A stretch of DNA of 64,000 bases from Halobacteria archaeon HArc-gm2 (GCA_025517465.1 JAOPKE010000007.1:1-64000); one strand, 5' to 3'; counted from the stretch's first letter, positions 33,677 through 42,433 are shown. Notes: a model not told the origin generated them from the sequence alone. Program-made: numbers and translations.

Positions 33677-34210
33677 TCACTGCAACATCGCGGCGGCGTC
33701 CTCGACGGAAAGGTCCCCCCGTTCCAGCGCGGCGAGGACGTCCAGCGTCGCCTGGTCCGGTTCGTCGTCGGCCGCCCGCCGCTCCTCGATCTCGTCCAGC
33801 GTCACCTTGCGCGTGTCACCGACGAACTCCGGGAAGTCAGTCCCCTCGGCGACGGCCGTCTCCTTCTTCACGCGGTAGTTCCCCCCGTCGGTGATGTAGA
33901 GGTCGCCCGGGTGGAAGAAGTACCAGTCCTCGCGGTCGAAGCGGACGCCGACGCGCGGTTTGGCGCCGAAGTTCCGGGAGAAGAAGAGCAGCGCGTCGAT
34001 CTCCTCGCCGTCGAGGTAGATGGGGTCGCCGGCGCTGGATTTCGCCTCGATGGCGTAGAAGGTGTCGCCGTCGCCCGCCAGCACGTCGGGGAGCTCGCGC
34101 TCGGTGGCCGACCCGCTGGCCGGCGCCCGCATCACGGCGAAGCCGGCCTCGTCGAGGGCGTTGACCAGTTCGCGTTCCCGCCTGTCGCCTTTCGCGTTCG
34201 AGTTCGACAT
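33677..34210 (-). CDS. hjc: Holliday junction resolvase Hjc
   Basis: This 177-residue nuclease resolves four-way junctions in recombination. The catalytic residues of the nuclease fold are visible: [13 protein letters not shown] (Glu), [20 protein letters not shown] (the D and ExK pair). A C-terminal extension beyond the usual 125-140 residues has a helical LDEIEERRA segment and a tail resembling a small UBA-like three-helix end ([18 protein letters not shown]). The start is ATG 34210. A 278-bp gap to pyrE on the other side shows no further gene. Confidence 0.95.
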   Translation of the reverse strand: MSNSNAKGDRRERELVNALDEAGFAVMRAPASGSATERELPDVLAGDGDTFYAIEAKSSAGDPIYLDGEEIDALLFFSRNFGAKPRVGVRFDREDWYFFHPGDLYITDGGNYRVKKETAVAEGTDFPEFVGDTRKVTLDEIEERRAADDEPDQATLDVLAALERGDLSVEDAAAMLQ

Positions 34211-34488
34211 CGTCGGTCGTTAGCGGCCGCTCCCGGTTCGCGTCTTGCTCGAAAGTCGATGGAAGCGAGCGGTTCGGCGGTCCTCGGTCGCGTTCGAATC
34301 CGGCATCTGTCGAGTGCTTGCACCCGGAGCGTTTAGCCCTGTTGGGACCGGAGCGAAAGTGAAGGCGGGCTCGGGGTTCGCGTTCTTCCGTTGCTCGCTC
34401 GACCGGAGACCCTTCGGTCGACGCCGTCCACCGCTCGGGCTCTCCCGCTTTCCGACCCTTTTACCTCACACCACTCCCAGGCTATCCT
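34211..34488. other. Intergenic region between hjc and pyrE
   Basis: Divergent gap of 278 bp. It includes a short T-rich CCCTTTTACC about 30 bp before the pyrE ATG, a plausible promoter. No repeat or RNA gene is seen. Confidence 0.4.
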
Positions 34489-35034
34489 ATGACCAACGAC
34501 GAACTCATCGCGGCGCTACGCGACGCGGACGCCGTCAGGTACGGCGAGTTCGAACTCTCTCACGGCGGCACGAGCAGCTACTACGTCGACAAGTACGTCT
34601 TCGAGACGGACCCGCACTGCCTGGAACTCGTCGCAGCGGCCTTCGCCGAGCGGCTCGGGAAAACTAAGCTCGCCGGCGTCGCGCTGGGGGCGGTTCCCCT
34701 CGTCGCCGTCACGAGCGTCGAGACGGGGCTGCCCTACGTCATCGCCCGCAAGCAACAGAAGGAGTACGGAACGGCGAACCTCGTCGAGGGGAACCTCGAC
34801 GAGGGCGAGGAAGTCGTCATCCTCGAAGACATCGCCACGACGGGCCAGAGCGCCGTCGACGCCGCCGAGGCGCTGCGGGAGGTCGGCGCCGTCGTCGAGC
34901 GCGTCATCGTCGTCGTCGATCGGGAGGAGGGCGCCCGGGAGAACCTCGCCGACAGCGGCCTCGAACTGGAGTCGCTGGTCACGGCCTCCGAGTTGCTGGC
35001 CGACGCGCCGGACGACGCTGACGTCGGTGCCTGA
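34489..35034 (+). CDS. pyrE: Orotate phosphoribosyltransferase
   Basis: This protein of 181 residues joins orotate to PRPP to form OMP in pyrimidine synthesis. The PRPP loop is [15 protein letters not shown], and the orotate/Lys region is ARKQQKEYG. Start [22 protein letters not shown] is typical of haloarchaeal PyrE, the gene used in many haloarchaea as a genetic marker. The next gene is a nucleobase permease. Confidence 0.97.
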   Translation: MTNDELIAALRDADAVRYGEFELSHGGTSSYYVDKYVFETDPHCLELVAAAFAERLGKTKLAGVALGAVPLVAVTSVETGLPYVIARKQQKEYGTANLVEGNLDEGEEVVILEDIATTGQSAVDAAEALREVGAVVERVIVVVDREEGARENLADSGLELESLVTASELLADAPDDADVGA

Positions 35035-35135
35035 TCGGCGAACTGGCAGTTAGCCCGCCAGGGGCTGTCGAATTTCTGATATTCGTTGCGCGAGTCAGTA
35101 CCCCTAAGAGGTGTCCTTCTAATTATCGCGTAACC

Positions 35136-36566
35136 ATGGCCGTGGGAGACACGCTAAACGACGTGTTCGACCTCGACGAACACGACACGACCGTCCGGAC
35201 GGAACTGCTCGCCGGGTTGACGACGTTCCTGACGATGAGTTACATCGTCGTCGTCAACCCGACCATCCTCTCGACTGCTATCCAGCCGGCAGGGATCGGT
35301 CCCGACCGGACCTTCCAGATGATCGCCGTCGTCACGATCATCGCCGCCGCGGTGGCGACGATGGTGATGGCGTTCTACGCCAACAGACCGTTCGGCCAGG
35401 CGCCCGGCCTCGGATTGAACGCCTTCTTCGCGTTCACCGTCGTCGGTGCGCTCGGCGTCGATTGGCAGACGGCGCTGGCCGCCGTCGTCGTCGAGGGGGT
35501 CGTCTTCATCCTGCTGACCGCCGTCGGCGCGCGCGAATACATCATCCGGCTCTTTCCCGAACCCGTCAAGCTGTCCGTCGGCGCCGGTATCGGGCTTTTC
35601 CTCGCCATCATCGGCCTGGAGGAGATGCGAGTCGTCGCCGGCGACCCGGCCACCTTCCTCACCTTCAGCCCGGTCTTCGCCTCGGACCCGGTCGCCGTTA
35701 TCTCCGTCATCGGCCTGTTCGTCACGCTCGCGCTGTACGCCCGTGGCGTCCGCGGGTCTATCGTTCTCGGCATAATCCTGACCTCGATCATGGGCTACGC
35801 CGCCTCGGCGCTGGGCTTCTCGGCGTTCCCCGCCGACGAGGTTGCCGGGGGGGTCATCCTCAAGAGCGGTATTCCGCTCGCCCCGGACGTCCCCATCGTC
35901 TACGACGCCGCCAGCTACAACATCGCGCCGCTGGCCGGTGCGTTCGTCGACGGCCTCGGGAACGTCGAGGCGTTCTCCTTCGCCCTCATCGTCTTCACCT
36001 TCTTCTTCGTGGACTTCTTCGACACCGCCGGCACGCTCACCGGCGTCTCCCAGATCGCGGGCTTCCTCGACGAGGACGGCAACCTCCCCGACATGGACAG
36101 ACCCCTCATGGCCGACGCGGTCGGTACCACCGTCGGCGGCATGCTCGGCACCTCCACCGTGACGACCTACATCGAGTCGGCCACCGGCGTCGAGGAGGGC
36201 GGCCGCACCGGTCTGACCGCCCTCGTCGTCTCGCTGCTCTTCCTGGCGTCGCTCGCCGTCGTTCCGCTGGCAGCGGCCGTCCCGACCTACGCCTCCCATC
36301 TCGTGCTGGTCGTCATCGGCATCGTCATGCTGCAGAACGTCGTCGAGATTGCCTGGCAGGACTACACCTACGCCATCCCCGCCGGCCTCACCATCATCGT
36401 GATGCCCTTCACCTTCTCCATCGCCTACGGCATCGCCGCCGGCATCATCTCCTACCCCATCGTCAAAGCCGCCCAGGACGACTGGCGCGACGTCCGCGCC
36501 GGCCAGTGGGTCCTCGCCGCGCTGTTTGTCGTCTACTTCTTCGTCCGCACCGGCGGCGTTCTCTGA
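35136..36566 (+). CDS. NCS2/AzgA-type purine permease
   Basis: This transporter of 476 residues has about 12-14 membrane helices. Motifs of the AzgA branch of the NCS2 family are present: TFLTMSYIVVVNPTIL, GLGLNAFFAFTV, FDTAGTLTGVS, and the substrate region GTSTVTTYIESATG. The usual cargo is adenine, guanine or hypoxanthine with H+. It follows pyrE by 101 bp and is probably in a separate transcript with its own promoter. It resembles PbuG/AzgA rather than uracil permeases. Confidence 0.92.
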   Translation: MAVGDTLNDVFDLDEHDTTVRTELLAGLTTFLTMSYIVVVNPTILSTAIQPAGIGPDRTFQMIAVVTIIAAAVATMVMAFYANRPFGQAPGLGLNAFFAFTVVGALGVDWQTALAAVVVEGVVFILLTAVGAREYIIRLFPEPVKLSVGAGIGLFLAIIGLEEMRVVAGDPATFLTFSPVFASDPVAVISVIGLFVTLALYARGVRGSIVLGIILTSIMGYAASALGFSAFPADEVAGGVILKSGIPLAPDVPIVYDAASYNIAPLAGAFVDGLGNVEAFSFALIVFTFFFVDFFDTAGTLTGVSQIAGFLDEDGNLPDMDRPLMADAVGTTVGGMLGTSTVTTYIESATGVEEGGRTGLTALVVSLLFLASLAVVPLAAAVPTYASHLVLVVIGIVMLQNVVEIAWQDYTYAIPAGLTIIVMPFTFSIAYGIAAGIISYPIVKAAQDDWRDVRAGQWVLAALFVVYFFVRTGGVL

Positions 36567-36699
36567 TAACGGGGTTCGGGGGTTCTCGTCGTTTCTCTCT
36601 TCTGCGTCGACGCCGCTGGAGTGTTCGGTCAGTACGGATGTGAACTGTGTGGGTGGTTCGTTGGAATCTCAGTGAAAGAAATGCTACCGCCAACAGCCA

Positions 36700-36806
36700 G
36701 AAAGCCCTCGGCGCGCTCGGGTCCCGGGGCTCGCTTCGGTCCTCGCCTTCGGCTGCGGTCCTTGCGTCGCCCGGCTTCCCCGAGCCCGCCTCGCCCTTTC
36801 AGTCCG
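36700..36806 (-). repeat. R repeat copy R8 (left arm of composite A)
   Basis: On the minus strand it begins GGCGGACTGAAAGGGCGAGG and ends CGAGGGCTTTCTGGCTGTTGGCGG. The central boxes are shorter than elsewhere, and the arm GGCTCGGG pairs with CCCGAGC. The 130 bp before it (36567-36699) show no gene. Confidence 0.85.
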
Positions 36807-36970
36807 CCAGGACCGCACCGTAGCCCTGCCCTTCCCCTGGTCGCGCGATGAAACGCGCTCCCGGCCGGGCGGTTGGGGAGCGGTCAGGACGCGTGTCGCG
36901 CCGCCAGGCGCGACCGGGGAGGTTTGGCGGAGCTAATCGCGAGCGCGTTTCATCGCGCGAGCGATGCAGT
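36807..36970. repeat. Conserved centre of composite element A
   Basis: The sequence between R8 and R9 matches that between R10 and R11 in several blocks in the same order. Shared blocks include GCACCGTAGCCCTGCC, CTTCCCCTGGTCGC, GCTCCCGGCCG, GCGGTTG-GGAGCGG, CAGGACGCGTG, GGGGAGG and TCGCGAGCGCG. A perfect 17-bp inverted repeat (GCGCGATGAAACGCGCT) lies inside. I see no reading frame conserved between the two centres. Confidence 0.75.
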
Positions 36971-36972
36971 CC

Positions 36973-37090
36973 CTGGAGGACTGAAAGGGCGAGGCGGGGT
37001 CGACGAAGTCCGACGAAGTAAGCACCGCAGCGAAGCGAGGAGCGCAACGAGTCGCACGAGTCGAGCGCGCCGAGGGCTTGCTGGGTGTTG
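36973..37090 (+). repeat. R repeat copy R9 (right arm of composite A)
   Basis: It begins CTGGAGGACTGAAAGGGCGAGG (first 20 bases shown are CTGGAGGACTGAAAGGGCGA), contains GTAAGCACCGCAGCGAAGC and GAGGAGCGCAACGAG, and ends GCGCCGAGGGCTTGC then GTGTTGGCGG. The arm GTCGACGAAG pairs loosely with CGAGTCGAG. It faces R8 across the conserved centre. Confidence 0.85.
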
Positions 37091-37190
37091 GCGGCCCCGA
37101 TTCCGACTCCAGAGAGCGCGCCGAGGGCTTTCTGGGTGTTGGCGGCCCCGATTCCGACTCCAGAGAGCGCGCCGAGGGCTTTCGAGGCGT
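37091..37190 (+). repeat. Two tandem 51-bp copies of the R 3' end
   Basis: Two near-identical units in direct repeat (GCGGCCCCGATTCCGACTCC start, CCGAGGGCTTTC box, TGTTG end) lie after R9. Each repeats the R 3' box, so they look like slipped or unequal-crossover copies of the R9 tail. The last 65 bp to the next gene show nothing else. Confidence 0.8.
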
Positions 37191-37255
37191 TAGATTTCGT
37201 ACTCTCTGCTGCAACGCCGTAACCCGCTGATCGATAACTCCATAATCTGTACTGA

Positions 37256-37819
37256 TCAGTCGGCCGTACCTACAGATTCACCCGACTCCGCTCGACCGTC
37301 AGTCCAGTACCACGCCAGCGCGTTGACGGAGATGCCCAGGACCAACAGCCCCCACGTCGCCCACCAGGACTGGTACCAGAGGACGTCCATCATGACGATG
37401 GGGCCCTTCACGAGGGGCCAGAGGGGTTCGATCCGCGTCGAGACGTCGGGCGCCGAGAGCATGTCGGCGAAGAGGTGCGCGACGCCCGGAATCCAGACGG
37501 TGAGAAAGCCGATCTGGAGGGCCTTCTCGCGCGCTCGCGCGGAGAACCAGCCCGTTCGGTCGCCGATGCGTCTGAAGACCACTCCGACGAGCGGGCCGAT
37601 GACCGTTGCGAGTATCGTGACGACCAGCACGGTGTGCAGGACGCCGTGGTGGTGGATGCCCGCGACCCACGCCGAGAGCGGGAGGTCGACGTCCGGCAGC
37701 ATGCCGAACCAGAACCCGGCGGCGACGACCAGCGCCGCCGTCTGCCGGTGGTCGACGAAGTACCAGACGGGTGCGAGCCAGAGCAACGCCATCCCGAGGT
37801 GGCCGACGACGTCTACCAT
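37256..37819 (-). CDS. Membrane-bound metal-dependent hydrolase-like protein
   Basis: This 187-residue protein has about five membrane helices and resembles the YdjM/DUF457 family: VDVVGHLGMALLWLAP at the start, GMLPDVDLPLS with the Asp pair, IHHHGVLHTVL with a His cluster, and GVAHLFADML. These conserved His/Asp form a putative metal site. The function is not proven for haloarchaea. It ends next to composite element A. Confidence 0.82.
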   Translation of the reverse strand: MVDVVGHLGMALLWLAPVWYFVDHRQTAALVVAAGFWFGMLPDVDLPLSAWVAGIHHHGVLHTVLVVTILATVIGPLVGVVFRRIGDRTGWFSARAREKALQIGFLTVWIPGVAHLFADMLSAPDVSTRIEPLWPLVKGPIVMMDVLWYQSWWATWGLLVLGISVNALAWYWTDGRAESGESVGTAD

Positions 37820-37891
37820 CGGTTACGACGAGGGGCTTCACGCGGAAGACCTGTTCGCTCAGCCAACTGGTCTGCGCTCTTTCGAGCGCGG

Positions 37892-38797
37892 TCACGACCC
37901 GGCGAGTCGGTCACCCAGGGCCGGTGCGCCGACGGCGCCGCCGCCGGCGAGGACCGACCCGACGAACGCGACGACGAGTCCGGGAGTGAGCGCGTAGACG
38001 GCGCCGAAGAGCGCGGCAGCGACCACGAGCACGGCGAACCCGGCGGCAACCTCCTGCCTGCTCGACGGATGGGCCGGCGTCGCCTCGGCGACGGCACGCC
38101 ACGCGACCCAGGCGCCGAGCGCGCCGCCGAGTGCCGTCACGCTGTCGAAGGAGAAACCAGTGAACAGCCCGAGTATCCCGGCCACGACGGCGAACAGCAG
38201 CACCCGGCCGGGGTCGGTCCCGCCGTCGGTGAGCCAGTAGAGCCCGCCGAGGGCGAGCAGGCCCAGCACGACGCCGACGACGACGTCGACGGCGTAGTGG
38301 ACGCCGAGGACGAGTCGCGAGAGCGAGACGAGCGCGACGACCGCACCCGCGACCGTCAGCCTGGTCCGGCGCGCTCCCCGGTCGAGTACCAGTGCGACGC
38401 CGCCCCAGACCATCGTCGTGCCCAGCGCGTGCCCGCTCGGGAAGCCGGGGCCGTGCCCCGTCGCGATGTCGGCGAACACCGGTTCGAGCGCGACCGGGAT
38501 CCACCCCAGTGCGGGCGCCTCCCCGGCACCGGGCGGCCGCGGGAGTCCGAATGCGTTCTTGAGCACGCCGATGAGGGCGACGTAGGCCAGCACGAGCCCG
38601 AACACGAACAGCCCGCGTCGGCGGTCGATACCCCAGCGGGGGAACTGCTCGCCGGCGACGTAGAGCGCGCTGCCGAGGGCGAAGAGGAACCAGACGTCGC
38701 CGAGTTGCGTAATCAGTGCGAAGAGGACGAGGACCGGCCACTCGGCGTAGCCGTGAAGCAACTCAGTGATGCCGACGCCGCGTCCGTTCAGCGCCAC
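37892..38797 (-). CDS. PAP2-superfamily membrane phosphatase
   Basis: This protein (301 residues, GTG start) has a PAP2 phosphatase domain embedded among seven or so membrane helices. The signature runs KNAFGLPRPP, PSGHALGTTM and SRLVLGVHYAVDVVVG, giving the Lys, Arg, two His and Asp of the active site. It likely removes a phosphate from lipid phosphates or isoprenyl pyrophosphates at the membrane. The C-terminal half adds four more helices with no known function. Confidence 0.9.
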   Translation of the reverse strand: MALNGRGVGITELLHGYAEWPVLVLFALITQLGDVWFLFALGSALYVAGEQFPRWGIDRRRGLFVFGLVLAYVALIGVLKNAFGLPRPPGAGEAPALGWIPVALEPVFADIATGHGPGFPSGHALGTTMVWGGVALVLDRGARRTRLTVAGAVVALVSLSRLVLGVHYAVDVVVGVVLGLLALGGLYWLTDGGTDPGRVLLFAVVAGILGLFTGFSFDSVTALGGALGAWVAWRAVAEATPAHPSSRQEVAAGFAVLVVAAALFGAVYALTPGLVVAFVGSVLAGGGAVGAPALGDRLAGS

Positions 38798-38912
38798 GTT
38801 GGAAGGTGGATGCCCCTCTCCGTGTTAAATCCCCGCGCTGTCTCGGTCGGTCCTGTGCGGCCCGCGCACCACACCGTGGGCCTGATAGGACTCGCTCCCC
38901 AACGTACCGCCG

Positions 38913-39161
38913 ATGGCGAACCTCGAACTCTACGAACTCGACGGCTGCCCGTACTGTGCGAAAGTCGTGAACAAGCTGGAGGAACTCGACCTGAAGTACG
39001 ACTCCCACAAGGTCCCCCGCTCGCACTCCGAGCGGACCGAGGTCGAGGCGGTGTCGGGCCAGACCGGCGTCCCCGTGCTTGTCGACCCCGAAAACGACGT
39101 CGAGGGAATGCCCGAATCCGACGACATCGTGGCGTATCTGGAAGAAGAGTACGGGAGCTAG
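38913..39161 (+). CDS. Glutaredoxin-like thiol protein
   Basis: This 82-residue thioredoxin-fold protein has the CPYC active site at residues 12-15 (LYELDGCPYCAKV), the cis-Pro in TGVPVLVDP and the C-terminal ESDDIVAYLEEEYG. It is typical of haloarchaeal glutaredoxin family proteins, which act in disulfide reduction with gamma-glutamylcysteine or thioredoxin reductase; the partner is unknown. Confidence 0.92.
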   Translation: MANLELYELDGCPYCAKVVNKLEELDLKYDSHKVPRSHSERTEVEAVSGQTGVPVLVDPENDVEGMPESDDIVAYLEEEYGS

Positions 39162-39333
39162 GCTGGTTCCGACCGGAGGGAGGGACCAGCTTACAGACGA
39201 GCGGGGAGGAACGACCCGCGAGGTCGGCGAGCGCTTCGCTCTTGCGAGATGCCGAACATCGGAGATTTTCGAGTAGCTCGGCAGACGAACGGAGTGGGTC
39301 TTCCGGCAACGCCGTGTGAGCGAAGCGACCCCC

Positions 39334-40305
39334 TCAGGCAGATTCCTCGGCAGGATCGCCCGAGCGGTCGCGGATGAGGTCGCGGAGTTCGTCGGCCTCC
39401 TCGATGCCCTCGATCTCCTCTTCTTCGATGAGGGCCGTCCCGTCGACGGATTCCCGGCTGGCGCGTTCGACGACGTACACCGACCGCGTCCGGGTGACGT
39501 GGCCCACCGAGGACATGATCCGGGCGCGCTTCTCGGCGGTCTTGGTGAGTTCGGAGTGGCCGGTGAGCATCTGCTCGCGGCGGCGCTCGTTCTCGCTGAC
39601 GGTCTTGAACGGCGCACGGTCCGTCGGGTGGACGTCGAAGCCGATGCGGGTGAACACAGTGACGATGCCCTCGTCCTCGGGGGCGACGTCGGGGTCCGCC
39701 GGCGTCTCCTCCTCGTCGCGGATCTCCTCGGCGCCGTCGAGGACGCTCACCGGCGAGGTGAGCGGCGCCTCGAACAGGTCCTCGAGTTCGGCCGCCACCT
39801 CGACGGAGGCGTCCATCCCGTCCTCGTACTTCGAGACCGTCCGGCGCGAGACGCCCAGTTCCTTGGCCAGGCGGCCCAGCGACCACTCGCGGTCCTCGCG
39901 GGCGTCCGCGAGCACCTCGCTGTCGATGTTGACGTACAGGCCGCCCGGCGCGGCGTAGATGAGCGGCGGCACCTCCTCGACGAACAGCTCCATCGCCGTG
40001 TCCGGCGAGAGGACCGGCACGCCGTGGCGGAAGTAGGTCACGCCCGGCTTCAGGTCCTCGTCGCGTGTCCGCAGACCGATGACGATGGGTGTCGCGTTGA
40101 GGTAGGTACCCAGTCGACGCATCTCGGCGCCCGTGCTGGCGTCGAAGGCGTCGATGTTGGCCAGAATCTTCACGAGCAGGACGTCCTCGCCGCGGCGGGC
40201 GGCGACGTCGAAGCTCTTGGGGCGGATCGCACACCGGTCGCTCACGAGGAATCCGGCGTCCGTGAGCATCGCGGTGATGTTCTCCACCAGTGCTGACCGT
40301 GACAT
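39334..40305 (-). CDS. COG1395-type archaeal HTH transcription regulator
   Basis: This protein of 323 residues has an N-terminal nuclease-like fold (residues 1-115, with [17 protein letters not shown]) and a helix-turn-helix domain at about 130-165 ([19 protein letters not shown]). The C-terminal half contains [17 protein letters not shown]. It matches the archaeal COG1395 family of putative HTH regulators, whose targets are largely unknown. A TATA-like box at 40327-40335 fits a short leader. It is divergent from tiaS with the composite R element between them. Confidence 0.85.
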   Translation of the reverse strand: MSRSALVENITAMLTDAGFLVSDRCAIRPKSFDVAARRGEDVLLVKILANIDAFDASTGAEMRRLGTYLNATPIVIGLRTRDEDLKPGVTYFRHGVPVLSPDTAMELFVEEVPPLIYAAPGGLYVNIDSEVLADAREDREWSLGRLAKELGVSRRTVSKYEDGMDASVEVAAELEDLFEAPLTSPVSVLDGAEEIRDEEETPADPDVAPEDEGIVTVFTRIGFDVHPTDRAPFKTVSENERRREQMLTGHSELTKTAEKRARIMSSVGHVTRTRSVYVVERASRESVDGTALIEEEEIEGIEEADELRDLIRDRSGDPAEESA

Positions 40306-40325
40306 GCTGTGCCTCTAGAGAGTAT

Positions 40326-40335
40326 AAGTAACTCG
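40326..40335 (-). promoter_or_regulatory. Probable TATA box of the COG1395 regulator
   Basis: On the minus strand TTACTTATACT lies about 25 bp before the ATG at 40305. The remaining sequence to 40558 (including AT-rich CGTTATTATACG at about 40391-40402) holds no gene I can support. Confidence 0.45.
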
Positions 40336-40558
40336 CCCCATATATGCGTTGCGCCGGTGATATAGGCGCTGTACTGCGGTTTTTCTGGCGGCCTACGATA
40401 CGTTATTATACGTTGACGTGTCTTCCGAGGACTAGCTGAGGTAAGTGTTCGTGGGGGTCTGGACTCTGGATACGTCCGCTAGGAAGGGGCTGTAAGGATG
40501 CTAACAGTGGAAAGTGACGGCGGCCTTTCTGGAGTGAGAACTGGCGCCGCCAAGAAAT

Positions 40559-40677
40559 GAAAGCCCTCGGCTCGGTCCGGTCCCGCGACCCCACTGCGCT
40601 CCTCGCTCACTGCGTTCGCTCCGGTGCTTGTGGGGTCGGGGTTCCCGGACCGACCCTCGCCCTTTCAATCCACCAGG
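40559..40677 (-). repeat. R repeat copy R10 (left arm of composite B)
   Basis: On the minus strand it begins GGTGGATTGAAAGGGCGAGG, contains CAAGCACCGGAGCGAACGC and GAGGAGCGCAGTGGG boxes, and ends CGAGGGCTTTCATTTCTTGGCGG. The arm GTCGGTCCGGG pairs with CCCGGACCGAC-type sequence. Confidence 0.85.
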
Positions 40678-40866
40678 CACGGCACCGCAGCCCTGCCCTT
40701 CCCCTGGTCGCACGGCCCTCACGTTCGTTCGGGCACGTGCTCCCGGCCGTGCGGTTGCGGAGCGGGCAGGATGCGTGATTCGCGCCGAACGGCGCGAATT
40801 CGGGGAGGAGTGGTGGAGTCACTCGCGAGCGCGGGCCGAGTCGAACGAGGCCGCGCGAGCTACGCA
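40678..40866. repeat. Conserved centre of composite element B
   Basis: Matches the centre of composite A in order: GGCACCGCAGCCCTGCCC, TTCCCCTGGTCGC, GCTCCCGGCCG, GCGGTTGCGGAGCGG, CAGGATGCGTG, GGGGAGGAG and TCGCGAGCGCG. The small hairpin between the last blocks differs in sequence (TTCGCGCCGAACGGCGCGAA here) but is still palindromic. No coding frame is conserved. Confidence 0.75.
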
Positions 40867-40868
40867 GT

Positions 40869-40990
40869 TTCCTGGTGGAATGAAAGGGCGAGGTGCGGTC
40901 CGGGAACCCGGGCGCAGTAAGCACCGAACGAAGTGAGGCGCGCAGCAAGCCCCGGGACCGGAGCGCGCCGAGGGCTTTCCGCTGTTTGTG
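40869..40990 (+). repeat. R repeat copy R11 (right arm of composite B)
   Basis: It begins CTGGTGGAATGAAAGGGCGA, contains GCAGTAAGCACCGAACG and GCGCGCAGCAAGCC, and ends GCGCCGAGGGCTTTC then TGTTTG. The arm GGTCCGGG pairs with CCCGGGACC. The short stretch from 40991 to tiaS has no further feature. Confidence 0.85.
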
Positions 40991-41103
40991 GTTTCCTCCT
41001 CGACTACTAGCAGCCTGTTCAGAGAGATTACTGTACTATCAATCACTACAGCAAGCACTCCTAGACGAAACCCGGAAGGCACGCCACCGACAACCACTCG
41101 CCA

Positions 41104-42369
41104 GTGACGGTCATCGGGCTGGACGACACGGACTCCCGCGAGTCGGGGATGTGTACGACCTACGCCGCGGCCACGCTGGCCGACCGGGTAGCGGCCGCTG
41201 GCGGCACGGTCGAGCGAACGCTCCTCGTCCGCCTCAACCCCGCCGTCGAACACAAGACGCGGGGGAACGCCGCGCTCGCGGTCCACTGCGACCTCGACGC
41301 CGCGACGGCACTGGGACTCGCCGAGGACGTCCTGGCGATGGCCGAGATCGACGACCCGAAGACCAATCCGGGGGCGGTCGTCGCCGACTGCGCTCCCGAC
41401 GGGGTTCCCGAGGCGATCGCCACGCACGCCCGCCGAGCCGTCCGAGAGCTCCTGACTATCGACGACGCCCACGAACTGATCGACGAAGCGGGCTTCGACG
41501 CGGTCGCCGAAGGGAACGGTCGGGGGCTCGTCGGGGCGCTGGCCGCGGTCGGCGCCTGGCGGGCGTTCGACGACTGGACCTCTGAGTGCATCTCCTACCG
41601 GGAGCGCGAGCGGTGGGGAACCGAACGGGACGTCGACGACGAGTCGCTGTTCGCGGCGGCCGACGAGCACTACCCGCAGGCCTGGGACACGGTCGACCGC
41701 GGCGAGGGGTACGCCGTGGCCGTCCCGCGGACGCCCTGTCCGATCCTCCACGGCATCCGCGGCGACGACCCGGCGGCGGTCCGGGCGGTCGCCGACGCGG
41801 TCGAGAGCGAACCGGTCGCGGGTCGCCACCTGTTCGTGACCAACCAGGGGACCGACGCCCACCTCCGGGACGAAACGCTTGCCAACGCGATGGAAGGCGG
41901 TGCTTACCGGGTCGAGGGAACGGTCTGCGAGCCGCCGGAGACCCGCGCTGGCGGCCACGTCTTCACGGCGATCCGGGACGGTAACGACACCCTTGCCTGC
42001 GCGGCCTTCGAACCGACCAAGCGCTTCCGCGACCGCGTCCGGGCGCTCCGCGTCGGCGACCGGATCACCGCCTGCGGCGAGGTGAGCGACGGGACCCTCA
42101 AACTGGAGAAGTTCGCCGTGCGCGACCTGGTGACAGTCGAGCGCGTCACGCCCACCTGCCCCGACTGCGGCCGGTCGATGAAGAGCGCGGGGCGCGACCA
42201 GGGGTATCGCTGCCGGGACTGCGGCACCTCGCGAGCCGAGAAGGCCGAACGAGCGCTGGACAGGGACCTCGAGGTCGGCTGGTACGAGGTGCCGCCGTGT
42301 GCGCGTCGGCACATTGCGAAACCACTGGTGCGTGGCGGGTTCGACGCGCCGACGCATCCCGAGCGGTGA
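41104..42369 (+). CDS. tiaS: tRNA(Ile2) 2-agmatinylcytidine synthetase TiaS
   Basis: This protein of 421 residues (GTG start) adds agmatine to cytidine 34 of tRNA-Ile2, letting it read AUA. The start VIGLDDTDSRESGMCTTY is the family kinase-like motif. The TGRGLVGAL-like GNGRGLVGALAA, TPCPILHGIRG and TNQGTDAHL motifs follow. A C-terminal zinc ribbon (CPDCGRSM and CRDCGTSR, about residues 352-378) recognises the tRNA. It is essential in archaea. Confidence 0.95.
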   Translation: MTVIGLDDTDSRESGMCTTYAAATLADRVAAAGGTVERTLLVRLNPAVEHKTRGNAALAVHCDLDAATALGLAEDVLAMAEIDDPKTNPGAVVADCAPDGVPEAIATHARRAVRELLTIDDAHELIDEAGFDAVAEGNGRGLVGALAAVGAWRAFDDWTSECISYRERERWGTERDVDDESLFAAADEHYPQAWDTVDRGEGYAVAVPRTPCPILHGIRGDDPAAVRAVADAVESEPVAGRHLFVTNQGTDAHLRDETLANAMEGGAYRVEGTVCEPPETRAGGHVFTAIRDGNDTLACAAFEPTKRFRDRVRALRVGDRITACGEVSDGTLKLEKFAVRDLVTVERVTPTCPDCGRSMKSAGRDQGYRCRDCGTSRAEKAERALDRDLEVGWYEVPPCARRHIAKPLVRGGFDAPTHPER

Positions 42370-42433
42370 GTAATTCGACTCCCTGCTTCTATTCCGACGG
42401 TGATCGACTGCCTAACATCGCGAACGGTTCCGT

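Noticed and set aside
34280-34330. GTTCGAATCC that resembles the T-arm of a tRNA near 34290
   Set aside because: The flanking bases do not form a 5-bp T stem, and no anticodon arm, D arm or acceptor stem can be paired. No tRNA gene was found in the window.
36700-40990. R repeats as a CRISPR array
   Set aside because: The copies are 100-155 bp long, in both orientations, scattered over 41 kb, without regular spacers or cas genes.
40880-41000. Short MKGRGAVREP-type peptides starting at the ATGAAAGGG of R copies
   Set aside because: Similar peptides appear in several R copies, but R4 and R7 shift the frame straight after the box and some copies start with CTG. The similarity follows from the conserved DNA boxes, not from protein conservation.
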